Below are positions 50,893 through 59,081 of a DNA stretch of 64,000 nt, in pieces; positions within the stretch are counted from its first letter, which is position 1; the number at the start of each line of letters is the position of its first letter. The notes below the pieces were generated by a model. The model was not told where the DNA came from. It ran no database searches and saw nothing but the letters and a program-made list of their open reading frames with translations. Both the position numbers and the translations under genes were made by a program. Source of the stretch: Citrobacter europaeus (GTDB lineage Bacteria > Pseudomonadota > Gammaproteobacteria > Enterobacterales > Enterobacteriaceae); the NCBI GenBank assembly GCA_020099315.1, contig CP083650.1, forward strand, positions 930,001-994,000, given 5' to 3'.

Positions 50893-52779
50893 ATGTCTTA
50901 TAGCGAGTTTTATCAACGTTCGATTACGCAGCCGGAGTCGTTCTGGGCCGAGCAGGCCCAGCGTATTGACTGGCAGCAGCCGTATACGCAGGTACTGGAT
51001 CACAGCAACCCGCCGTTTGCCCGCTGGTTTTGCGGCGGCACGACCAATCTGTGCCATAACGCCATCGATCGCTGGCTGGACAAACAGCCCGAGGCTCTGG
51101 CGCTGATTGCGGTGTCATCAGAAACCGAAGAAGAACGCACGTTTACCTTTCGTCAGCTGTATGACGAAGTAAACGTCGCGGCGGCGATGCTGTTGTCGCT
51201 GGGCGTACAGCGCGGCGATCGGGTACTGGTTTATATGCCGATGATCGCCGAGGCGCACATTACGCTGCTGGCCTGCGCGCGCATTGGGGCGATCCATTCG
51301 GTGGTGTTCGGTGGTTTCGCCTCGCACAGCGTGGCGGCGCGCATCGACGACGCCCGACCGGTAGTTATTGTTTCGGCGGATGCCGGGGCGCGCGGCGGCA
51401 AGATCCTGCCGTATAAAAAGCTGCTCGATGATGCGATCGATCAGGCGCAGCACCAGCCGCGTCATGTGGTATTGGTCGATCGCGGTCTGGCGAAAATGGC
51501 GCGGGTCGAGGGGCGTGACCTCGACTTTGCCGCCCTTCGCCAACAGCATCTCGGGGCGCGGGTGCCAGTTGTCTGGCTGGAATCAAACGAAACGTCCTGC
51601 ATTCTCTACACCTCCGGGACAACCGGCAAACCGAAAGGCGTCCAGCGCGACGTTGGCGGCTATGCAGTCGCACTGGCGACCTCGATGGACACCATTTTCG
51701 GCGGTAAAGCAGGCGGCGTGTTCTTCTGCGCGTCGGACATCGGCTGGGTGGTTGGACATTCCTATATCGTGTACGCCCCGCTGTTGGCGGGGATGGCGAC
51801 GGTGGTTTACGAAGGGCTGCCAACGTATCCGGACTGCGGAGTATGGTGGAAAATTGTTGAGAAGTATCAAGTCAGCCGGATGTTCTCGGCTCCGACCGCT
51901 ATTCGCGTACTGAAGAAATTCCCGACCGCGCAAATCCGTAATCACGATCTTTCCTCGCTGGAAGTGCTGTATCTGGCGGGTGAGCCGCTGGACGAGCCGA
52001 CCGCCAGTTGGGTCACGGAAACGCTGGGCGTCCCGGTTATCGACAACTACTGGCAGACCGAATCCGGCTGGCCGATTATGGCGATCGCCCGCGGGCTGGA
52101 CGACAGACCGTCGCGGTTGGGCAGTCCTGGCGTGCCGATGTATGGCTATAACGTGCAGTTGCTCAATGAGGTGACCGGTGAACCTTGCGCGGCGAACGAG
52201 AAGGGGATGCTGGTGATTGAAGGGCCACTGCCGCCGGGCTGTATTCAGACCATCTGGGGGGATGACGCGCGGTTTGTAAATACTTACTGGTCGCTGTTTT
52301 CCCGCCAGGTGTACGCCACCTTTGACTGGGGGATTCGTGACGCGGACGGCTATTACTTTATTCTTGGTCGGACAGATGACGTCATCAACGTGGCCGGGCA
52401 CCGGCTGGGGACGCGCGAGATAGAGGAGAGTATTTCCAGCTATCCAAACGTCGCCGAAGTGGCGGTCGTCGGCGTGAAGGACGCGCTGAAAGGGCAGGTA
52501 GCGGTCGCGTTTGTCATTCCGAAACAGAGCGACAGCCTGGAAGACCGCGACATTGCTCATTCGGAAGAGAAGGCGATTATGGCGCTGGTGGACAGTCAGA
52601 TTGGTAACTTTGGCCGTCCGGCGCACGTCTGGTTTGTATCGCAACTGCCGAAAACACGCTCCGGCAAAATGCTCAGACGAACGATTCAGGCGATCTGCGA
52701 AGGCCGCGATCCTGGCGATCTGACGACCATTGACGATCCCTCGTCGTTACAGCAAATCCGTCAGGCGATCGAGGAGTAG
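50893..52779 (+). CDS. prpE: propionyl-CoA synthetase
   Basis: Activates propionate to propionyl-CoA by an adenylate intermediate. The 628 aa equal E. coli PrpE. AMP-binding motifs: YTSGTTGKPKGVQRD, VIDNYWQTESGWPI, GRTDDVINVAGHRLGTREIEE and the C-terminal acetylatable lysine loop KTRSGKMLRRTI. Last gene of the operon, followed by a REP element. Confidence 0.96.
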   Translation: MSYSEFYQRSITQPESFWAEQAQRIDWQQPYTQVLDHSNPPFARWFCGGTTNLCHNAIDRWLDKQPEALALIAVSSETEEERTFTFRQLYDEVNVAAAMLLSLGVQRGDRVLVYMPMIAEAHITLLACARIGAIHSVVFGGFASHSVAARIDDARPVVIVSADAGARGGKILPYKKLLDDAIDQAQHQPRHVVLVDRGLAKMARVEGRDLDFAALRQQHLGARVPVVWLESNETSCILYTSGTTGKPKGVQRDVGGYAVALATSMDTIFGGKAGGVFFCASDIGWVVGHSYIVYAPLLAGMATVVYEGLPTYPDCGVWWKIVEKYQVSRMFSAPTAIRVLKKFPTAQIRNHDLSSLEVLYLAGEPLDEPTASWVTETLGVPVIDNYWQTESGWPIMAIARGLDDRPSRLGSPGVPMYGYNVQLLNEVTGEPCAANEKGMLVIEGPLPPGCIQTIWGDDARFVNTYWSLFSRQVYATFDWGIRDADGYYFILGRTDDVINVAGHRLGTREIEESISSYPNVAEVAVVGVKDALKGQVAVAFVIPKQSDSLEDRDIAHSEEKAIMALVDSQIGNFGRPAHVWFVSQLPKTRSGKMLRRTIQAICEGRDPGDLTTIDDPSSLQQIRQAIEE

Positions 52780-52790
52780 CGTCGTGTTAT

Positions 52791-52816
52791 GCCCGGTGGC
52801 GCAATGCTTACCGGGC
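52791..52816. repeat. REP element downstream of prpE
   Basis: GCCCGGTGGC...TTACCGGGC hairpin of REP type, 12 bases after the prpE stop codon. Confidence 0.8.
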
Positions 52817-52823
52817 CTGCGTT

Positions 52824-53096
52824 TTAATCCGCTTTCTTATACGGTCCGTGATAGTAATCAAACGGCGCATACACCGTATCGGCCACGAACGATAACGGCA
52901 CATCAACAAATAACAGTGCTAAATCGAAATAGTTATAATCGTAAGCGCCCGGGTTTTTTAGTTTATCAATATCATGGTGCATACCCACGTAATACGTATC
53001 TGAATCCTCACCTGCCGTGCGTGCATCAATGCTGCCGCATCCTGAAAGTAATACGCTGATAAAGAGCGCCATTACCGCAACCGTCTTTTTGCTCAT
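52824..53096 (-). CDS. YceK/YidQ-like (DUF1375) lipoprotein
   Basis: A 90-aa outer-membrane lipoprotein. Signal sequence VAVMALFISVLLSGCGS with lipobox LSGC (Cys about residue 20), then YYVGMHHD, FDLALLFVDVPLSFVADTVYAPFDYYHGP. The DVPLSFVADTVxxPxD motif is diagnostic of the DUF1375 family, whose function is unknown. The ATG at 53096 directly precedes the signal peptide and has AGG upstream. It is convergent with prpE. Confidence 0.85.
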   Translation of the reverse strand: MSKKTVAVMALFISVLLSGCGSIDARTAGEDSDTYYVGMHHDIDKLKNPGAYDYNYFDLALLFVDVPLSFVADTVYAPFDYYHGPYKKAD

Positions 53097-53207
53097 GCTA
53101 TGACCTGGCTTCTCGCCCCGTTTTATCATAACGGTAAAAAAGCGGCTGGTTGTCTTAGGAACTTAAGCCCAATGATGGGGGCAAGTAGGCTGCGGCGAAT
53201 GCTGTTC

Positions 53208-53236
53208 TTGTTGGTGGTCTGAATATGGTCTATATT
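53208..53236 (+). promoter_or_regulatory. sigma70 promoter of the toxin-antitoxin module
   Basis: TTGTTG (53208-53213) and TATATT (53231-53236) with an ideal 17-base spacer. Transcription would start near 53243, which favours the downstream ATG of the antitoxin. Confidence 0.6.
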
Positions 53237-53268
53237 TAAACCGAGATATGTCCAACGACGGCCAGACA

Positions 53269-53502
53269 ATGAAAGTAGAAACTATCAGCTTCATTAAAAA
53301 AAATGCGGCGACGCTCGAACTCTCGGAACCTATCCTGGTGACACAGAATGGCGTACCGGCATATGTTATTGAGTCTTATGAACAACAGCAGGAGCGGGAG
53401 AATGCGATCGCACTGCTGAAATTGCTTACCCTGTCGGAAAAAGACAAAGCTGAGGGACGTGTATTCACCAAAGATCAACTGCTGGATGGCATTACTGATT
53501 GA
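53269..53502 (+). CDS. Phd/YefM-type antitoxin
   Basis: A 77-aa antitoxin-like protein with the Phd/prevent-host-death core: MKVETISFIKKNAATLELSEPILVTQNGVPAYVIESYEQQQ, followed by a helical C-terminus (ALLKLLTLSEKDKAEGRVFTKDQLLDGI) that would wrap the toxin. An in-frame ATG at 53248 would add seven residues. It is 31 bases upstream of a ParE/RelE-like gene in the same direction, the usual antitoxin-first order. Confidence 0.8.
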   Translation: MKVETISFIKKNAATLELSEPILVTQNGVPAYVIESYEQQQERENAIALLKLLTLSEKDKAEGRVFTKDQLLDGITD

Positions 53503-53533
53503 GGGGGAAACTCTTCATTGAAAAGGGTCTTAA

Positions 53534-53866
53534 ATGGAACACAAGATTACTTTTGAGTACACACTGACGGTAAAGCTCTGCATTGACGATATTGTGATTC
53601 ATCTTCGTCGGGCGCAGGTCGATCCGCGCCCGGTTGTCGCAGATATCCTGACACATTTTGAGCGTACAGTCGGGCAGTTTCCGCTTGGATGTCAGATTTG
53701 CCCGGAATTGCTCAAGATAGGATGCGCAAAATATCGCGAGTTTAATCATGCCGGAGGCTATCGGGTGCTCTATACCTTTGAGGGCGCGGTAGCGACGGCT
53801 CATGCAATTCTGGCCTATCGACAAGACATCCAACAGTTGTTGTTCAAACGGCTGATTATGGTGTGA
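53534..53866 (+). CDS. RelE/ParE-family toxin
   Basis: A 110-aa toxin-like protein with the ParE/RelE fold signature in its second half: KYREFNHAGGYRVLYTFEGA followed by LAYRQDIQQLLFKRLI, the typical C-terminal strand and helix. ParE-type members poison gyrase and RelE-type members cut mRNA; the sequence does not decide which. It is partner of the upstream Phd-type antitoxin. Confidence 0.8.
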   Translation: MEHKITFEYTLTVKLCIDDIVIHLRRAQVDPRPVVADILTHFERTVGQFPLGCQICPELLKIGCAKYREFNHAGGYRVLYTFEGAVATAHAILAYRQDIQQLLFKRLIMV

Positions 53867-53882
53867 GGATTGCACATCGTAG

Positions 53883-53914
53883 GCCGGATAAACCACGTGA
53901 GTGGTGCATCCGGC
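53883..53914. repeat. REP element between the toxin gene and lacA
   Basis: GCCGGATAAACCAC...GTGGTGCATCCGGC is an imperfect hairpin between convergent genes, probably the 3' boundary of the lac message. Confidence 0.8.
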
Positions 53915-53922
53915 ATGACGGT

Positions 53923-54534
53923 TTAAATTGACGGATCCACTTTATAATTTTGGTAATAGTACTCTCTATCTCGTTCGTTAATGTTTCTTATTACCCTGCA
54001 AGGAACCCCCACGGCTACGACATCTGGCGGAATGTTTTTTGTGACCACGCTCCCCGCGCCAATAACGGAATTATCGCCAATCGTTATGCCCGGGTTGATG
54101 ACTACGTTACTGCCAATCCATACGTTATTGCCGAGGATGACCGGAAAGGAAAACATCTCTCCGGATTTCCTTAATTCGTGGTGAACAGGGTGACCCGTTA
54201 CCGTGATCGTGACGTTTGGCGCAATTAAAACGTTATCGCCAATGGTGACCGTGTAATCATCCACAATGGTAAAGTTAAAATTGGCATAGAAATTTTTGCC
54301 AATGTGAATATTGCTGCCGTAGGAGAAATAAATGGGGGGCTCGATCCACGCATTCTCTCCCACGGTGGCAAACATTTCACGAATCAGTCTTTCCCTCTTT
54401 TCAACCTCCGATGGACGCGTATGGTTAAATTCATACATTAACTCTTTTCCGCGCAGTCTCTCCTGCGGCAGTCCCTCGCCCATATCGGTAAACAGCTTGC
54501 CTGCTTTTATTCGGTCTCTTATCGACATGCTCAT
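53923..54534 (-). CDS. lacA: galactoside O-acetyltransferase
   Basis: Acetylates non-metabolisable galactosides with acetyl-CoA. The 203 aa equal E. coli LacA and the sequence is very close. It forms a left-handed beta helix of hexapeptide repeats (IGDNVLIAPNVTI, IGNNVWIGSNVVI-like, IGDNSVIGAGSVV) with the catalytic His in TVTGHPVHHELR. Third gene of lacZYA, 29 bases after lacY. Confidence 0.96.
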   Translation of the reverse strand: MSMSIRDRIKAGKLFTDMGEGLPQERLRGKELMYEFNHTRPSEVEKRERLIREMFATVGENAWIEPPIYFSYGSNIHIGKNFYANFNFTIVDDYTVTIGDNVLIAPNVTITVTGHPVHHELRKSGEMFSFPVILGNNVWIGSNVVINPGITIGDNSVIGAGSVVTKNIPPDVVAVGVPCRVIRNINERDREYYYQNYKVDPSI

Positions 54535-54563
54535 CGAAGATATTCCCTCTGTGTCATTGGTCT

Positions 54564-55817
54564 TCAGGCTTGTTTACTTGCTGGAGTGAAAACGCGGGAA
54601 AACGGTCCCGGCCCGCTAAGGGTGAATACGGAAATTAGCGTGAAGCTCAGCGCAATGATCCCCAGCACCAGATACGCCCCCTGGAAACCAATGCTTTCAT
54701 ACATTTTTCCGGCCAGAACTGACATGAAAATCATGGCTAACTGTTTGAAGAAGCAGAAACACACCAGGTAAATCGTGGCCGAGAAACGCACTTCAAACTG
54801 ACTGGTGATGTATTTGAAGCAACCGACAATCAGGAACGGTATCTCGAACATATGCAGCGTTTTGAGGATCACGACCTCCAGCGCAGTGGTGGCAAATGAT
54901 GAACCAATGATCCGCACCGACATGATCGTACCGGCCAGCAGCAGGGCGTTCTTTCCGCCGATGCGGTTCACAATCAGCGGCGCAAAGAACATGATCGAGG
55001 CGTTGAGCAATTCCCCCATCGTCGTGACGTAGCCAAACACGCGGGTACCCTGTTCGCCGGTGGCAAAGAATGAGGTAAAGAAGTTGGCGAACTGCTGGTC
55101 AAATACGTCATAAGTGCAGGAAACGCCGACCACGTACAGGGAGAGGAACCAGAGTTTCGGTTGTTTGAATAATTCCAGCGCCAGCTTAAGGCTGAATGCC
55201 GAGTTGTTGGCGCCTACCGCATCCGCGACTTTTGCTGAAGAGGGGGCATCTGTTTTTGAAAAGAGCAGCAGCAATGCCAGAATGACCGCACAGCCAGAAC
55301 CTAACCAGAAGACAAACTGGTTATTGATGGTGAACATAATTCCGGCAATTGAGGCGCACAGCGCCCAGCCCACGCAGCCAAACATGCGCGCGCGACCAAA
55401 TTCAAAGTTGCTTCGGCGGCTGGCCTTTTCAATATAGGCTTCAATCGCCGGAGCGCCGGCATTGTAAATAAAGCCAAGATAAATCCCGCCGACAATCGAA
55501 CCCAGTAAAATATTAACCTGTAATAACGGGCCAAAAACGTAAATAAAGAACGGGGCAAACATTACCAGCATTCCGGTAATGACCCACAGCAGGTGTTTAC
55601 GCAGGCCAAGCTTATCGGAAAGCAGTCCGAAAATTGGCTGGAATAATAACGAAAACAGTGAAATACAGGCGAAGATTATCCCGGTGTCACCTTTACTGAT
55701 CTGATTTACATCGTGTAACCAGATAGGGAAGAAGGGGAAATAGGCACCCATAATGAAAAAGTAAAAGAAGAAGAAAAAGCCGAACATCCAAAAGTTAGTG
55801 TTTTTTAAATAATACAT
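54564..55817 (-). CDS. lacY: lactose permease
   Basis: Lactose:proton symporter of the inner membrane; 417 aa and 12 helices as in E. coli. Starts MYYLKNTNFWMFGFFFFFYFF. Key elements: loop 2-3 GLLSDKLGLRKHLL, helix 4-5 AYIEKASRRSNFEFGRARMFGCVGWALC (equivalents of E126, R144 and C148), YDVFDQQFANFF (E269 region replaced by the family's Asp/Gln-containing segment as read here), and KTLHMFEIPFLIVGCFKYIT with His and Glu of the proton relay. Second gene of the operon. Confidence 0.96.
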   Translation of the reverse strand: MYYLKNTNFWMFGFFFFFYFFIMGAYFPFFPIWLHDVNQISKGDTGIIFACISLFSLLFQPIFGLLSDKLGLRKHLLWVITGMLVMFAPFFIYVFGPLLQVNILLGSIVGGIYLGFIYNAGAPAIEAYIEKASRRSNFEFGRARMFGCVGWALCASIAGIMFTINNQFVFWLGSGCAVILALLLLFSKTDAPSSAKVADAVGANNSAFSLKLALELFKQPKLWFLSLYVVGVSCTYDVFDQQFANFFTSFFATGEQGTRVFGYVTTMGELLNASIMFFAPLIVNRIGGKNALLLAGTIMSVRIIGSSFATTALEVVILKTLHMFEIPFLIVGCFKYITSQFEVRFSATIYLVCFCFFKQLAMIFMSVLAGKMYESIGFQGAYLVLGIIALSFTLISVFTLSGPGPFSRVFTPASKQA

Positions 55818-55841
55818 AACAGACTTCCTCAGGAAAAATAA

Positions 55842-55861
55842 GGGCAGGTCATAACCTGCCC
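55842..55861 (-). other. hairpin in the lacZ-lacY gap
   Basis: GGGCAGGT-CATA-ACCTGCCC is a perfect 8-bp stem between lacZ and lacY. E. coli also has a structured element here that shapes relative expression. Confidence 0.6.
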
Positions 55862-55874
55862 ATTATTATTATGT

Positions 55875-58800
55875 TTAACCCCAGATAACCCGGTAGTGAT
55901 AACGCCCGGCGCTCAGCTGAAATTCCGGTGACACGGAAGGACTCCACGAATCATCGCCGCCGACGCCCATATGGAAGCCATCAATATTGAGCCAGGTGCC
56001 CGCCTCAGGTTGCAGCAGATGGCGGTGGCTGGTTTCCATCAGTTGCTGCTGGCTAAAGCGGCTGATGTTGAACAGGAAGTCTCCGCGCCATTGGTGCGCG
56101 CCGTAGTGCAGTTCACGCGTGCCGCAGCGCAAACCGTTTTCGCCCGGGAAAACATACGGGGTGTACATCTCATCTAGCGACAGATCCCAGCGATCGAAAC
56201 AGGCGGCACTCAGGCGATCCGGGTAGTTCTCATGCGGACCGAGACCTAACCAGTTCACTCGCTCTGCGACCTGCGACAGTTGGCAGCTCAGGCCGATACG
56301 GGCCGGATGCGGCGTACCGCTGGCAACGTCGACATCCACCGTTATTTGCATTTCACCCTTGCCGTCGATGCGGTAGCTTTTTCGGCTGACGAACAGCGTT
56401 TCACCCTGATACTGCCACGCATGTTCGGTGGCGATCAGTACCGCATTGCTCAGCGTGTCGGCAGCACAGTGCAGTAACGTTGCTTCGACCTGATAATGAC
56501 CGGCAGCCTTCCAGCGTTCAATCCAGGCATTAGGGTCGATGCGGGTTGATTCGCTCACGCCGATATCGTTATCCAGCGGCGCGCGGGTGAACTGGTCGGT
56601 CAGTGGGGTTAACAGTTGGGCTTTATCGCCAATCCAGTACTGTGTCAGCAGGCCAGACTGACGGTCGAATTGCCAGCGCTTGTTATCGTTCTCAACGGTA
56701 AAGATGTTTTCGCTAACGTTAAGCTGTGGCGCGAAACAGTGAGTTGGCAGCCGTGCCAGGCTGAGTTTTTCTTCCAGCTTCCACTGCTGCCAGGCGCTGA
56801 TATGCCCGGCGTCTGACCACGCGGTTGCCTGAGGTTGTTCTACGCGCACCGTCAACCACAGCTGGCCAGCGGTTTCCGGCATCGGGACATCAGGCAGGGT
56901 AATCACCTGGCGGCCCTGTGGGGCGATATCCAGAACGATTTCTCCGGCGGCCAGCGGATTGCCGTCCTGAGCTATCGACCAGTGCAGAACTTCGTTATCG
57001 CTGCGGCGGAACAGGTATTCGCTGGTCACTTCAATCTGGCGTTCAGCGCCCGGCAGTAACGTGAACTGGAAGAACTGCTGTTCATGTTTGGCCTCGTATA
57101 ACGCCGGATGCGGAGTGCGATCGGCGAATACCAGTCCGTTCATGCAAAACTGACGATCGTTAGGTGTGTCGCCAAAGTCGCCACCGTAGGCTGACCATGC
57201 CTTGCCGTTATCATCATATTTAATCAACGACTGATCCACCCAGTCCCAGACAAACCCGCCCTGCAGGCGCGGATACTGACGGAACGCTTGCCAGTATTTG
57301 GCGAAGCCGCCAAAACTGTTGCCCATGGCGTGGGCGTATTCGCAGAGGATCAGCGGACGCTGCTCGCCGGGCATCGACAGCCATTTTTTAATCGACCATT
57401 TGGGGACAGCGGGGAAGGGCTGATCCTGATCTACGCGGGCGTACATCGGGCAAATAATGTCGGTCGCCGCGGTATTTGCGCCGCCGCCTTCATATTGTAC
57501 CGGGCGTGACGGGTCTGCTGATTTTATCCAGCGGTAGAGTGCGTCGTGATTGACGCCATGGCCGGATTCATTGCCCAGTGACCAGATGATAATGCTCGGA
57601 TGGTTGCGATCGCGTTGTACCATGCGCGTGACGCGCTGGCTCATGGCAGGCAGCCAGGCGGGATCGTCGGTGAGGCGGTTCATCGGCACCATGCCATGGG
57701 TTTCAATGTTGGCTTCGTCGACGACATACAGACCGTAGCGATCGCACAGGGTGTACCACAACGGATGGTTCGGGTAATGGGAGCAGCGCACGGCGTTAAA
57801 GTTATTCTGCTTCATCAGCAGAATATCCTGCACCATCGTCGCCTCGTCCATCACCTGGCCGTTGACCGGATGGTGCTCATGACGGTTGGTGCCGCGAATC
57901 AACAGCGGCTTACCGTTAAGTAACAGCAGGCCGTTTTCAATACCAACCTGACGAAAGCCTACGTCACAGGCTTCCGCTTCAATCAGCACTCCGTCCGCGG
58001 TGCATAACTGCACAACGCCACGGTACAGATTGGGCGTTTCGGCACTCCACAGCGCCGGCTTTTCGACGTTCAGACGCAGGGTAACCCGGTCATGATAAGC
58101 GCCGCGTTCATCAATAATCTCGCTGCCGAGTGGGGAGGTCGTTTCGTGAGTGAGCGTTTCACCTTCCCACAATTGCAGGGTGACGCGTAACTCTTCGCTC
58201 GCGTTGCCCGCCACTCTGACTTCCGCCTCCAGCACGGCGCGGCTGAAGTCGTCGTTAAAATGGGTGTTAATACGCAGGTCGCAGATTTGCACAGTGGGCT
58301 TATGCAGCAAAGATACGTCGCGAAAGATCCCGCTCATGCGCCACATGTCCTGGTCTTCCAGATAACTGCCGTCGCTCCAGCGCAGCACCATCACGGCCAG
58401 ACGATTTTCGCCGCGTAACAGATAATCGCTAAGATCGAACTCCGATGGCAGGCGGCTATCCTGACCGTAGCCGACCCAGCGGCCGTTGCACCACAGATGA
58501 AACGCGGAATTGACGCCGTCAAAAATAATGCGTGTCTGACCTTCATCTAACCACGCGTCTTCAATATTGAATGTGAGCGAGTAACATCCTGTCGGGTTCT
58601 GTGCCGGAACGTACGGAGGATTAACCGGGATTGGGTAGGTGACGTTGGTATAAATTGGCGCATCGTAACCGTCCATCTGCCAGTTAGAGGGAACGTTGAT
58701 AGTGTCAGCCTGTGGCAGATCGCTTGTCAGCCAGCTTTCCGGCACTGCTTCCGGCGCGGGAAACCAGGCGAATTGCCACTGGCCATTCAGCGAACGTAAC

Positions 58801-58952
58801 TGAGTCGAGCGCTGATTAGTACGCGCATCATCCGCTGAGCGCCAGCAACAGAACGGCGGGTGCGCCTCCAGACGGTTGAGCTGCGAGACGCCGGGATTTT
58901 CCCAGTCGCGACGTTTCAGAACAGCGGAGAGTGAATCAGTGTTCAGGTTCAT
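55875..58952 (-). CDS. lacZ: beta-galactosidase
   Basis: Cytoplasmic GH2 enzyme hydrolysing lactose to glucose and galactose and making allolactose. It has 1025 aa against 1024 in E. coli. Layout: N-terminal alpha-complementation segment (RRDWENPGVSQLNRLEAHPPF), sugar-binding domain, TIM barrel with acid/base Glu in SLGNESGHG and nucleophile Glu in LILCEYAHAMGN, and the C-terminal domain ending WSPSVSPEFQLSAGRYHYRVIWG. Operator O2 lies inside the gene at 58569-58589. Start ATG 24 bases after O1 with CAGGAT upstream. Confidence 0.97.
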   Translation of the reverse strand: MNLNTDSLSAVLKRRDWENPGVSQLNRLEAHPPFCCWRSADDARTNQRSTQLRSLNGQWQFAWFPAPEAVPESWLTSDLPQADTINVPSNWQMDGYDAPIYTNVTYPIPVNPPYVPAQNPTGCYSLTFNIEDAWLDEGQTRIIFDGVNSAFHLWCNGRWVGYGQDSRLPSEFDLSDYLLRGENRLAVMVLRWSDGSYLEDQDMWRMSGIFRDVSLLHKPTVQICDLRINTHFNDDFSRAVLEAEVRVAGNASEELRVTLQLWEGETLTHETTSPLGSEIIDERGAYHDRVTLRLNVEKPALWSAETPNLYRGVVQLCTADGVLIEAEACDVGFRQVGIENGLLLLNGKPLLIRGTNRHEHHPVNGQVMDEATMVQDILLMKQNNFNAVRCSHYPNHPLWYTLCDRYGLYVVDEANIETHGMVPMNRLTDDPAWLPAMSQRVTRMVQRDRNHPSIIIWSLGNESGHGVNHDALYRWIKSADPSRPVQYEGGGANTAATDIICPMYARVDQDQPFPAVPKWSIKKWLSMPGEQRPLILCEYAHAMGNSFGGFAKYWQAFRQYPRLQGGFVWDWVDQSLIKYDDNGKAWSAYGGDFGDTPNDRQFCMNGLVFADRTPHPALYEAKHEQQFFQFTLLPGAERQIEVTSEYLFRRSDNEVLHWSIAQDGNPLAAGEIVLDIAPQGRQVITLPDVPMPETAGQLWLTVRVEQPQATAWSDAGHISAWQQWKLEEKLSLARLPTHCFAPQLNVSENIFTVENDNKRWQFDRQSGLLTQYWIGDKAQLLTPLTDQFTRAPLDNDIGVSESTRIDPNAWIERWKAAGHYQVEATLLHCAADTLSNAVLIATEHAWQYQGETLFVSRKSYRIDGKGEMQITVDVDVASGTPHPARIGLSCQLSQVAERVNWLGLGPHENYPDRLSAACFDRWDLSLDEMYTPYVFPGENGLRCGTRELHYGAHQWRGDFLFNISRFSQQQLMETSHRHLLQPEAGTWLNIDGFHMGVGGDDSWSPSVSPEFQLSAGRYHYRVIWG
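58569..58589. promoter_or_regulatory. lac operator O2 inside lacZ
   Basis: The 21-bp site has the core ATGTGAGCGAGTAACA, identical to E. coli O2 in that segment, and falls at the same codons (CYSLTF). Confidence 0.88.
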
Positions 58953-58969
58953 AACGGTATCCTGTTTGA

Positions 58970-58990
58970 ATTTGTTATTCGCTCACAATT
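58970..58990. promoter_or_regulatory. lac operator O1
   Basis: On the lac message strand the core AATTGTGAGCGAATAACA differs from E. coli O1 (AATTGTGAGCGGATAACA) by one base; it sits just downstream of the promoter. Confidence 0.92.
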
Positions 58991-58996
58991 TCAATC

Positions 58997-59026
58997 AAAA
59001 TACGAATAAGCGATCCCAACTGTAAA
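58997..59026 (-). promoter_or_regulatory. lac promoter
   Basis: On the minus strand TTTACA (59021-59026) and TATTTT (58997-59002) with an 18-base spacer, matching the position and sequence of E. coli lacP (TTTACA-N18-TATGTT). Confidence 0.88.
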
Positions 59027-59041
59027 GGATAGGGCGTTCAA

Positions 59042-59059
59042 TGAGTGAACTGACTCACA
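59042..59059. promoter_or_regulatory. CRP site of the lac promoter
   Basis: TGAGTGAACTGACTCACA aligns with the E. coli lac CRP site (core GTGAGTTAGCTCAC) and has the correct distance to the -35 box. Confidence 0.85.
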
Positions 59060-59060
59060 C

Positions 59061-59081
59061 AATTGTTATGCGTTCACAATT
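59061..59081. promoter_or_regulatory. lac operator in the O3 position, overlapping the lacI stop codon
   Basis: On the lac strand the site reads AATTGTGAACGCATAACA and continues AATT, much closer to O1 than E. coli O3 is. Its centre is about 91 bases from O1 and it includes the lacI stop codon (59074-59076). Confidence 0.82.

Noticed and set aside
51583..52644. 353-codon open frame on the minus strand inside prpE
   Set aside because: It lies wholly antisense to an intact, full-length prpE, is rich in Arg/His as expected from reverse reading of GC-rich coding DNA, and has no domain.
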